Shown here piece after piece: positions 27,401-36,177 of a stretch of 64,000 bases of DNA (position 1 is its first letter; every line of letters starts with the position of its first letter). The position numbers and the translations under genes were made by a program. The notes beneath the pieces are model-generated. The model saw nothing but the letters and a program-made list of their open reading frames with translations. It made no database searches and was not told the origin of the DNA. Source of the stretch: CAWCPR01 sp963797475 (lineage in GTDB: Bacteria; Chloroflexota; Anaerolineae; Anaerolineales; UBA4823); assembly GCA_963797475.1 (NCBI GenBank), contig CAWCPR010000012.1:62001-126000 (forward strand), in the 5' to 3' direction.

Positions 27401-30400
27401 CCAAAGGGTTTCAATCCCTCAGTCGGGATGGCGGGGGTTCAAGCGATGCAATCTGATAATATACATCTGCTGAAGCAACGTTTCAATCCCTCAGTCGGGA
27501 TGGCGGGGGTTCAAGCTTGATATTTGATGCTGTAAGGCGGATTTGTGACCAGTTTCAATCCCTCAGTCGGGATGGCGGGGGTTCAAGCCAGCGCGGCTGG
27601 ATCGGCCAGGACTGGGTGTTCGCAGTTTCAATCCCTCAGTCGGGATGGCGGGGGTTCAAGCAGCCCTGCCGGCCGGGTCGTAGACCGGCAAGGAGAAGTT
27701 TCAATCCCTCAGTCGGGATGGCGGGGGTTCAAGCCGTTGATATTTACACCCAGGCATTCCGTGTATTGGGGGTTTCAATCCCTCAGTCGGGATGGCGGGG
27801 GTTCAAGCATCAACATGCTGCTCCAGGGCACAATCGTAGCAGTTTCAATCCCTCAGTCGGGATGGCGGGGGTTCAAGCGGTAATAGGACCAGGCGCTCTC
27901 GTATTTAATCCAAAGTTTCAATCCCTCAGTCGGGATGGCGGGGGTTCAAGCCAAAACGCTCAACATTCGCCGGGATGCTGTTGGAGTTTCAATCCCTCAG
28001 TCGGGATGGCGGGGGTTCAAGCAGCCTGCCCGAGCGCGAAGGGTAAATCATTGATAGTTTCAATCCCTCAGTCGGGATGGCGGGGGTTCAAGCCTGGGTT
28101 GCGGCGATGCGGGCTTTAGCATCTGCAATGTTTCAATCCCTCAGTCGGGATGGCGGGGGTTCAAGCTTGCCGGCGACGCCGGCCTGGTTGCCCTTGGCAG
28201 TGTTTCAATCCCTCAGTCGGGATGGCGGGGGTTCAAGCCCGGCTATGTGCAGTGCTATGAGATCCACAAGTCGCTGTTTCAATCCCTCAGTCGGGATGGC
28301 GGGGGTTCAAGCCTGGCTGCCCATCTACGCCGACGCGGTCGACGCGGTGTTTCAATCCCTCAGTCGGGATGGCGGGGGTTCAAGCCCGACATATCAGCTT
28401 CAGGCCTCGCGAGATGATTGCGGTTTCAATCCCTCAGTCGGGATGGCGGGGGTTCAAGCCGGGCGGGATCGAAGCCAGCGCCTCGCAGCCCGCTGTTTCA
28501 ATCCCTCAGTCGGGATGGCGGGGGTTCAAGCCAAGAGCGAGCTGCGCAGCCGCCGCGACCTACGCGGTTTCAATCCCTCAGTCGGGATGGCGGGGGTTCA
28601 AGCTTGCTGAGCGACGTCAAGCATTGCGCGCCGCCGGCTGGTTTCAATCCCTCAGTCGGGATGGCGGGGGTTCAAGCTTTGCACAGGAAGCGATCGATCA
28701 GGGGCTGGACGGTTTCAATCCCTCAGTCGGGATGGCGGGGGTTCAAGCGATCGGCTCACGATCGTGGGCAGTTACCCGGACCGGTTTCAATCCCTCAGTC
28801 GGGATGGCGGGGGTTCAAGCATGAAGCCGCCCACAAAGCCCTGGAGCCCCGCCCATGTTTCAATCCCTCAGTCGGGATGGCGGGGGTTCAAGCATATCCG
28901 GGGCTGCTGGGGAGCTTCGAAGGCTATGTTTCAATCCCTCAGTCGGGATGGCGGGGGTTCAAGCCATGAAGATTTCCGGCTCGGTATGCCCTCTCAGAGT
29001 TTCAATCCCTCAGTCGGGATGGCGGGGGTTCAAGCCTGTGGATGACCGGCCTGGTATTTGGCAACGACGAGTTTCAATCCCTCAGTCGGGATGGCGGGGG
29101 TTCAAGCCTTGATCCGGCTGATCGCCCACGCCAGGTCCGCCTCGTTTCAATCCCTCAGTCGGGATGGCGGGGGTTCAAGCCGGCGCGGGCAGGTGGCGCG
29201 CAGGTGCGGTGTACCAGTTTCAATCCCTCAGTCGGGATGGCGGGGGTTCAAGCAGAGCGGCCGTACAAGTAGACGCCGGCCGTCGTACCAAGTTTCAATC
29301 CCTCAGTCGGGATGGCGGGGGTTCAAGCCCAACGCCCTGCAAGCCGTCGCGACGATCCAAAACCTGTTTCAATCCCTCAGTCGGGATGGCGGGGGTTCAA
29401 GCAAATGTCCGATGAATACGGACCTGCGAAGCTAGAAGTTTCAATCCCTCAGTCGGGATGGCGGGGGTTCAAGCAAAAAAGTTATGTAATCCAGGGGGAT
29501 GGTATGCACAAGTTTCAATCCCTCAGTCGGGATGGCGGGGGTTCAAGCATTGCCAGTTTAGCTTTTGCCTTGATCCTGCTCGCAGTTTCAATCCCTCAGT
29601 CGGGATGGCGGGGGTTCAAGCAAAATAAGTGTAAAATAAAAGCAAGAAATTCACTTGTTTCAATCCCTCAGTCGGGATGGCGGGGGTTCAAGCCGTATCA
29701 TTATACCTTTTTTCATTCAAAACGTCTTAGTTTCAATCCCTCAGTCGGGATGGCGGGGGTTCAAGCATACCCTCATGGGGAGGGTATTTTTAGAGGGGAT
29801 AGTTTCAATCCCTCAGTCGGGATGGCGGGGGTTCAAGCTTGCTTATGTGGCTGAATTGATGCATTTCGGGCTAGTTTCAATCCCTCAGTCGGGATGGCGG
29901 GGGTTCAAGCATGGGATATTGGCCTATGAGCGGGATGGATAGGATCGTTTCAATCCCTCAGTCGGGATGGCGGGGGTTCAAGCAATTGAGGCTATATTGA
30001 ATCCCCTTATTCAATTGGTTTCAATCCCTCAGTCGGGATGGCGGGGGTTCAAGCTCATACTTTGACATACGATAATTTGGAAAAGGAAAGTTTCAATCCC
30101 TCAGTCGGGATGGCGGGGGTTCAAGCCTATCAATTTTTCCCCATTTGCAACAAATGTATTAGTTTCAATCCCTCAGTCGGGATGGCGGGGGTTCAAGCCT
30201 AAGTGTTCGGCCTCGCGCATATTGGCCTCGCTTGGTTTCAATCCCTCAGTCGGGATGGCGGGGGTTCAAGCTCAGAAAGAATTCAAATTCCAAAGGCTAC
30301 CGCTAAGTTTCAATCCCTCAGTCGGGATGGCGGGGGTTCAAGCGAAAATAAACTAATTATCCCTAGAAAAAATGCTATGTTTCAATCCCTCAGTCGGGAT

Positions 30401-32431
30401 GGCGGGGGTTCAAGCTTATCCTGGCAGAATAACCCTCAATATAGCTCAAAGTTTCAATCCCTCAGTCGGGATGGCGGGGGTTCAAGCATAACAAGGCAGG
30501 TGGTACAGACCTGTTAATGTACGTTTCAATCCCTCAGTCGGGATGGCGGGGGTTCAAGCTTGCAGTCGTCTCGAAGCCTATCACGTTCAATCCATGTTTC
30601 AATCCCTCAGTCGGGATGGCGGGGGTTCAAGCGGTCGCCTTGCAGGTCGCCACGGTAGACCGCTTCCCGGTTTCAATCCCTCAGTCGGGATGGCGGGGGT
30701 TCAAGCCTGCTATTCTGGTCTGCGTTGTCCACCATATACCCGTTTCAATCCCTCAGTCGGGATGGCGGGGGTTCAAGCATGAATCCGTAGAATACGGCGA
30801 TGTGCACCAGCCAGTTTCAATCCCTCAGTCGGGATGGCGGGGGTTCAAGCTTAGTATTCATCGCAGATCAACCCCCAGGATTTTGGAGTTTCAATCCCTC
30901 AGTCGGGATGGCGGGGGTTCAAGCGTGATCCTGACCGTCGCCCAACTGCGCAAGGACAGTTTCAATCCCTCAGTCGGGATGGCGGGGGTTCAAGCCTTGA
31001 CCAGCGCCTCCAGGCAGGTCTCGTTGGCGGTTTCAATCCCTCAGTCGGGATGGCGGGGGTTCAAGCGACGCCTTTGATCGTCCGCAGTTGGTTGGTCCCT
31101 GGTTTCAATCCCTCAGTCGGGATGGCGGGGGTTCAAGCGCTCGCGCAAAAGATCGTCCCCCTCGAGCGTCAAGTTTCAATCCCTCAGTCGGGATGGCGGG
31201 GGTTCAAGCGCAGCGGTGGGCGATGGCCGCCATGGATAGGCCAAGTTTCAATCCCTCAGTCGGGATGGCGGGGGTTCAAGCGTACAATTTCTATCGCGTA
31301 GTTAACCTCTTAACGTTTCAATCCCTCAGTCGGGATGGCGGGGGTTCAAGCTCAGGCGCCGATGACAGCCAAGCCCCTGTGTTCAAAGTTTCAATCCCTC
31401 AGTCGGGATGGCGGGGGTTCAAGCACAAGAGTAAACATTGACCCAAACATCACCCCCGAGTTTCAATCCCTCAGTCGGGATGGCGGGGGTTCAAGCGCCG
31501 AGCGCTTCTATAAGCTCATTCGGGAATTCGAGTTTCAATCCCTCAGTCGGGATGGCGGGGGTTCAAGCATGGTCAGGTTGCGCATCACGCCCCGGGTTTT
31601 GACAAGTTTCAATCCCTCAGTCGGGATGGCGGGGGTTCAAGCTAATCGCTTTGCCGGTGGTATACGCAATCGTGCCGTTTCAATCCCTCAGTCGGGATGG
31701 CGGGGGTTCAAGCCTCTTCGATCCCGGTCCCCCAGGATGTGCTGCCCGTGTTTCAATCCCTCAGTCGGGATGGCGGGGGTTCAAGCTCAAGCTCTTGATC
31801 GATTGACAGCATATCGGAAATGTTTCAATCCCTCAGTCGGGATGGCGGGGGTTCAAGCCTCGTGGGGTCAATCCTGGATTGGTGAACATTATGGTTTCAA
31901 TCCCTCAGTCGGGATGGCGGGGGTTCAAGCAGATCACGGTCGGGACGGTCCTGACCGCGGTCACCGTTTCAATCCCTCAGTCGGGATGGCGGGGGTTCAA
32001 GCTATGACGGTCGCCCGCGAACTCCTTGACTTGCTGGTTTCAATCCCTCAGTCGGGATGGCGGGGGTTCAAGCCTGGATGCAGCCACACCCCGTGCGCCG
32101 GGTCCGGTTTCAATCCCTCAGTCGGGATGGCGGGGGTTCAAGCACTGGCGCCGGGGCCGAACGAGATCGAGATCGACATGTTTCAATCCCTCAGTCGGGA
32201 TGGCGGGGGTTCAAGCCAGCATCAGGTTCTTGATCACGCTTTGCTCGATGCGGTTTCAATCCCTCAGTCGGGATGGCGGGGGTTCAAGCCAAGATTGGTG
32301 ATCAGCTCGACTAGCGCCGCCCCGTTTCAATCCCTCAGTCGGGATGGCGGGGGTTCAAGCTAGCTAATGTATTGGCAACAAAAGAGATAGATGTGTTTCA
32401 ATCCCTCAGTCGGGATGGCGGGGGTTCAAGC
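24468..32431 (-). CRISPR. Type I-D CRISPR array, leader-side segment
   Basis: The last 28 bp of the split repeat, counting the 9-bp duplication, then 110 complete repeats (first at 24532, last 32395-32431) and 110 spacers. Repeats are identical to the trailer-side segment. Spacers are mostly GC-rich, except a block of AT-rich ones at about 29475-30600. The segment ends 313 bp from cas2. With the other segment this makes 163 repeats and 162 spacers, a very large array. Confidence 0.97.
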
Positions 32432-32744
32432 GGCTCTCGCTACTGCCCAATTATCCCCCATTTAACCGTCGCAGGCAAGGTGTGATCGATGTATTTCTCC
32501 CATTTTCTCCTCAAATCGCGGCGATTAGTGCGTGCAGCTCTCCCACATCCCCTCTCAGTATGCCCGGCTGCGAGCGGCAGGTTGGCCGCGCCCATCTTTT
32601 GCGTCTTAATCGATAATTTCATCTGTTTTCGCCTCTCCCGGCCCGGATTCGCACGGATTTCGGCCCTTTTTACCTGCGAGCGCCTCCCGCTGTTTTTGCC
32701 CCCGCCGCGCCGCTCGCAAGGCGTACAAACGAAAAAAAGAACAA
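32432..32744 (-). promoter_or_regulatory. CRISPR leader
   Basis: 313 bp between the newest repeat and the end of cas2, on the side towards which repeat handles and the cas operon point. It should hold the pre-crRNA promoter and the integration signals read by Cas1-Cas2. I see pyrimidine-rich runs on the plus strand but no promoter I would stake a call on. Confidence 0.7.
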
Positions 32745-33029
32745 TCAGACCATGTAAGCCAGCGGCTCCTCCGGCGGCGATGACCCGATCGTTTCCACGT
32801 TTTTCAGGCAGCTCGCGCAGAGCGGGTACAGGCGCACGCTGTCTTTTTCGGGATCCAGCAGCTTCTCCAGCCGGCTTTGCAGGAGCACCAGCTCCTTGTC
32901 GCTCAAGAACATCTCGAACAGGCTGTACTGGGTCCATTGCCCAAATCCCGAAAGCAGCTTATGTACTTTGGTCCGGCGCTTATCGGAAGGGATATCGTAG
33001 GCGACGACATAGAAGGTGTTCTGCTTCAT
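32745..33029 (-). CDS. cas2: CRISPR-associated Cas2
   Basis: 94 residues, ATG 33029. Ferredoxin-like fold with the family start YVVAYDIPSDKRRTKVHKLL, carrying the conserved Asp after the first strand, and the GFGQWTQYSLFEMFLSDKEL segment typical of Cas2. With Cas1 it captures and integrates new spacers. It is last in the operon, 65 bp after cas1 and next to the leader. Confidence 0.95.
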   Translation of the reverse strand: MKQNTFYVVAYDIPSDKRRTKVHKLLSGFGQWTQYSLFEMFLSDKELVLLQSRLEKLLDPEKDSVRLYPLCASCLKNVETIGSSPPEEPLAYMV

Positions 33030-33094
33030 CTCGTACCTGAGAACGGCGCCCGGGGCTGCCAGCCCACGCCCGGCGCATCACGCCCCACGCCCGC

Positions 33095-34165
33095 TCAACG
33101 CACCTTGAACGGCGGGTAATCTCGGATTTCCCCGACCAGCGCTTTCGCCAGCAGGCGCGCCTGCAGCTCGATGCTGCGCCGGTAGCTGGCCTTGTAACTA
33201 AAAGTGGGGTGCTGGATCTCGCTGTTCAGGCGCTCTTCGAACTTGAGCAGGAACGAGCGCCGGCCGGCGTCCTTGAGCCGGTAAGCGCCCATCTCCTCCA
33301 CGAAATCCTTGCCCTGCAGGATGCGGTTGTTGACGATGGTCAGGACCACCGAGTCGACCACCGGCCCGCGGAATTCCTCCATCAGGTCCAGAGCCAGGGC
33401 CGGTTTGCTGTATTGCGAGGAATGCAGGTAGCCAACATAGGGGTCCAGCCCCACCGTTTGCAGGGCGGCGCTGCACTGGTGGAGCAGGAGGGTGTAACCG
33501 TAGGAGAGCAGGGCGTTGACCGGGTCGCGCGGCGGGCGCCGGTTGCGCGTCTCGAAGCCCAGGGCCTCGTCGCCCCTCAGCAGGCGGCCGAAGACCCCGA
33601 AATATTGGGCTGTGCCGGTGCCATCCAATCCCTGCAAACTGCCCCAGGCCGAGCCTGCCTGTGGTTTGCTGGGGTCCGCCGGGGGAGTCCCGTCGCTTTG
33701 AAGCTGGTCGACCTGGCTGAGGATGCCCTGGATGGATTCGCAGGCCGCCGCGATGGCGCCGTCGTTCAGCTTGCGGTTGCTGCGCAGCAGCATCGTGCGC
33801 AGGTTGGACAATTTTCCCGCCACGAATTGTTTGGCCAGGTCCAGGGCGTGGACCGGGTCATCGTGCCGGCGGAACTGCGCCAGCCGCAGAAGGCTGTTGC
33901 GCGAGGCGGCCGGCACCACCCGGCCGCGGAACTGACCGTAGCCGTTCAGCAGGGTGATCTCCGCCCGCTGGTCGAGCAGGGCCGCCAGGGCTGGGGCGGT
34001 CAGGGTGCTGTCGCCCAGGACGACGACTTCATCCACTTTGATCAGGGGGACGCGCACTTTGCGGGCGGCGCGCCCTGTGGCCTCGTCGGCCGGGATCTGC
34101 ACCACCAGCGTGTCGCCGTCTTTTTTGATCAGGGAATAGGGTTCGGTCACGTATAATGTGGTCAT
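33095..34165 (-). CDS. cas1: CRISPR-associated Cas1 integrase
   Basis: 356 residues from ATG 34165, which overlaps the cas4 stop by 4 bp (ATGA). The open frame extends upstream to 34849, but that part is a Pro/Arg-rich shadow of cas4. Metal-site segments are present: the GYLHSSQYSKPALALDLMEEF stretch (His and acidic residues) and the preceding Glu in the all-helical domain. Length is normal (300-360). It forms the integrase with Cas2; Cas4 upstream selects PAM-bearing prespacers. Confidence 0.95.
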   Translation of the reverse strand: MTTLYVTEPYSLIKKDGDTLVVQIPADEATGRAARKVRVPLIKVDEVVVLGDSTLTAPALAALLDQRAEITLLNGYGQFRGRVVPAASRNSLLRLAQFRRHDDPVHALDLAKQFVAGKLSNLRTMLLRSNRKLNDGAIAAACESIQGILSQVDQLQSDGTPPADPSKPQAGSAWGSLQGLDGTGTAQYFGVFGRLLRGDEALGFETRNRRPPRDPVNALLSYGYTLLLHQCSAALQTVGLDPYVGYLHSSQYSKPALALDLMEEFRGPVVDSVVLTIVNNRILQGKDFVEEMGAYRLKDAGRRSFLLKFEERLNSEIQHPTFSYKASYRRSIELQARLLAKALVGEIRDYPPFKVR

Positions 34166-34782
34166 ATTGTCGATGGGTCGGATGGTCTCGTGGTCGGGTT
34201 TGACAATTGCAGGGTTTCCTGAGGCAGGCAGGTGGGCTGCAGGCTGCAGTCGCGGCATTTGGCGGCCTGGGTCAACGGCGGCGGGAGGCGGCCGGCCGCT
34301 TCCAATTCGCGGGCGCGTTGGATGGCCTGGAGGGTGCGCTGGCGCAGCTCGGGGGTGAGCAAGACTTCCTCCCGGCGGCGCGAACCGAAGTAAAAGATGA
34401 AGCCTTTCTGGATGCTGACCCCCAGGCGCTCTTCCAGGCACAGCGCCTGGACGCACAATTGCACGTGGTCGTTGAGCCAGCGCCCCATGCGGCCTTTCTT
34501 GTATTCGATGGGGGTGACCTGCCCCTGCGTCTCCTCGACCACGTCGGCGAACCCGGCCACTCCCAGCTTCTCTGACCAAACGTACACCCGCCGGTGGATG
34601 GTCTTTTCGCCGCTGCGCTCGGCGCCGGCGGTGTGGGCCTGCTCGTGGCGCAAAGTGCCCTCCAGCACGTGGGCGTTGATTTCCATCTCGCCCAGCACGT
34701 GCATCAGGTAAAAGCGCCGCTCGCAGTATTCGAGCTGGTTGAGCGTGGAGATGGGCAGGTAGTCGGGCGGCGGGGTAGTCAT
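34162..34782 (-). CDS. cas4: CRISPR-associated Cas4 exonuclease
   Basis: 206 residues from ATG 34782; the frame 16 codons longer runs through an 18-bp tandem repeat array. The Fe-S cluster cysteines are Cys20 (EYCERRFYL) and the C-terminal CRDCSLQPTC trio. The PD-(D/E)XK nuclease core shows GFADVVEE and PIEYKKG (Asp, Glu-x-Lys). It trims prespacers and senses the PAM. No strong ribosome site is seen, so translation probably depends on coupling with the upstream gene. The C-terminus past about 190 is low-complexity. Confidence 0.93.
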   Translation of the reverse strand: MTTPPPDYLPISTLNQLEYCERRFYLMHVLGEMEINAHVLEGTLRHEQAHTAGAERSGEKTIHRRVYVWSEKLGVAGFADVVEETQGQVTPIEYKKGRMGRWLNDHVQLCVQALCLEERLGVSIQKGFIFYFGSRRREEVLLTPELRQRTLQAIQRARELEAAGRLPPPLTQAAKCRDCSLQPTCLPQETLQLSNPTTRPSDPSTI

Positions 34783-34790
34783 ATGGCGGC

Positions 34791-35252
34791 TCAATTTCTG
34801 CCGGCGGCGCAATTCCTGCCGGCGGTACAATCCTTACCGGCGGCGTCACCCTCGACGGAGGCCAGGCAGTCGCCGGCTTCCAGGCTCTGCAGGTAATGGA
34901 GATAGGGCGGGATGCAAGCTTTCACCTTTTCGGCCTGCAGGTAGAGCTCCTGGAACTGCTCCACGTCCAGGTAGCCGCGGTCCAGGGCCAGGTACAGCTC
35001 GGACAGCAGCACCCCAACCGAGCCGCAGGCTTCTTTCAAGTGTTCGCTGAAGGCTAAGGGCGCTCCGGATATAAAGCCGCGCACGATTTCGTGGACGGCC
35101 TCGGCCACCAGCGTGCGGATCGATTGGCGGAAGCCGTCATCGGCAAGCAAGCTTGCGACCACGAAGGGCCAGCGCTCGCTGGCGTCGTATACCAGGTTGG
35201 CCAGCCGGCGCGCCTGCCACCAACCGGGGGCGTCTTCAAAGCGGTTGATCAT
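34791..35252 (-). CDS. Four-helix-bundle protein (IVP/Avd-like) inside the cas operon
   Basis: 153 residues, ATG 35252, overlapping the cas6 stop by 4 bp. The core WWQARRLANLVYDASERWPF ... IVRGFISGAPLAFSEHLKEACGSVGVLLSELYLALDRGYL matches the four-helix-bundle family of 23S rRNA intervening-sequence proteins and the diversity-generating-retroelement accessory protein Avd. It is not a standard type I-D gene. Its last residues (CTAGRNCAAGRN) are encoded by an 18-bp tandem repeat array (34792-34845), and a second, related array (35254-35307) ends 2 bp before its start codon. It may be a recent insertion between cas6 and cas4; its function is unknown. Confidence 0.75.
   Translation of the reverse strand: MINRFEDAPGWWQARRLANLVYDASERWPFVVASLLADDGFRQSIRTLVAEAVHEIVRGFISGAPLAFSEHLKEACGSVGVLLSELYLALDRGYLDVEQFQELYLQAEKVKACIPPYLHYLQSLEAGDCLASVEGDAAGKDCTAGRNCAAGRN
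34792..34845. repeat. 18-bp tandem repeat, three units
   Basis: Units CAATTTCTGCCGGCGGCG, CAATTCCTGCCGGCGGTA and CAATCCTTACCGGCGGCG. It encodes the C-terminus of the four-helix-bundle protein and lies 10 bp before the cas4 start. Confidence 0.85.
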
Positions 35253-36127
35253 AGCGGGTAAAGATCACCCGGTGGGTAAAGGTCACCCGGCGGGTAAGGA
35301 TCACCCGTGCGCCGCCGGCTTTGGCCCATACCCTGGGTAGTCTTGCCGCCCACCCCGGCGTAAAAGGCGAAATCGGCCAGTGCGCTCAGCAGGCGCTTCT
35401 CGTCGTCTGCCAGGGGGCTCAAATCGTAGCTGCAGCGCCCAACAAAGCCCTTCTGGACGCGCCCTTTCCAGCGCAGCGTCTGGGTTTGTAGGCGGAAATC
35501 GCTGACGCGTGTTTCGGCGGCCACGTCTTCCACGTAGGCCACCTCCAGGTCCGGAGCGATGAAGGCGCGCCATTTCGTCGCCAGGCTGCCGAAAACCAGG
35601 GGCGGGTTAGGGAACAGGGCGAAGTAGGCGCTGCTTCCCGGCAGGGTGCCCAGGTTGAAGGCGGTTGGGGAGGCGAAATCCAGGTTGATGCGCTCCGCTG
35701 GCTCCGCGTTAGCCTGCAAATCCGCGCAATCTACGCAGCCGGCCCAGGGATGGGCGCCGGGGGTGGTCAGCACTTCCGCGACGCCGAACCTGAGCGGCCC
35801 CAACTGGACTTCAGGCCGCGCCCCGCCCTGCAGGAAGCTGCGGATGAAGGGCTGGAAGATCTCCTGGCCCAGGGTGGTGACCCGCAGCCAGCATTCCCAG
35901 CCGGCGCGCAGCTCGACCGCCGGCCCGTTCCCTTTCGGCAGCCCGCCCAGGGAGCTGATGGTGAAAGGCTTGCGCCCGTTCCACCCGTGCAGCGCCGCCG
36001 AGAGGTCCGGGTCGACCTGCTGCAGGATGTTGTAGAAGGCCGCATTGGCCCATTGCCCCGGATCGCGGGAGAGCTGCCCGCTTTGCAGGGCATGTAGCTT
36101 GATGACAGAGGAGTAGAGGCTGGTCAT
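35249..36127 (-). CDS. cas6: Cas6 pre-crRNA endoribonuclease
   Basis: 292 residues, ATG 36127. RAMP fold; the C-terminal glycine-rich loop GVGGKTTQGMGQS (about 261-273) is the family signature. It cuts each repeat 8 nt from its 3' end, leaving the ATTGAAAC handle. The last 15 residues (DPYPPGDLYPPGDLYPL) come from an 18-bp tandem repeat and are not family sequence. The gene is clearly GC-richer than cas3' just upstream, a visible break in composition. Confidence 0.9.
   Translation of the reverse strand: MTSLYSSVIKLHALQSGQLSRDPGQWANAAFYNILQQVDPDLSAALHGWNGRKPFTISSLGGLPKGNGPAVELRAGWECWLRVTTLGQEIFQPFIRSFLQGGARPEVQLGPLRFGVAEVLTTPGAHPWAGCVDCADLQANAEPAERINLDFASPTAFNLGTLPGSSAYFALFPNPPLVFGSLATKWRAFIAPDLEVAYVEDVAAETRVSDFRLQTQTLRWKGRVQKGFVGRCSYDLSPLADDEKRLLSALADFAFYAGVGGKTTQGMGQSRRRTGDPYPPGDLYPPGDLYPL
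35254..35307. repeat. 18-bp tandem repeat, three units
   Basis: Units GCGGGTAAAGATCACCCG, GTGGGTAAAGGTCACCCG and GCGGGTAAGGATCACCCG. They are related to, and inverted relative to, the array at 34792-34845 (best pair about 12 of 18 matches, shared core GGTAAGGAT). It encodes the Cas6 tail and abuts the start of the four-helix-bundle gene. Confidence 0.85.
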
Positions 36128-36177
36128 ATGTCTAGATGGGTTAGCTTTGAAAAACTTTTTTTGTGTTTCGATTGTTG

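Noticed and set aside
18712..32363. Many long open frames with repeated SIPQSGWRGFK / NPSVGMAGVQA / QSLSRDGGGSS peptides
   Set aside because: These are translations of the 37-bp CRISPR repeat in its three frames; the repeat contains no stop codon. They are not proteins.
33209..34156. 315-residue plus-strand open frame opposite cas1
   Set aside because: Antisense shadow in GC-rich DNA; cas1 motifs are on the other strand.
34166..34849. N-terminal extension of Cas1 to 584 residues
   Set aside because: The extra part is antisense-like Pro/Arg-rich shadow of cas4; the ATG at 34165 overlaps the cas4 stop and gives a normal Cas1 length.
34791..35252. A diversity-generating retroelement because of the Avd-like protein
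   Set aside because: No reverse transcriptase and no template/variable repeat pair is seen; only the fold resemblance remains.
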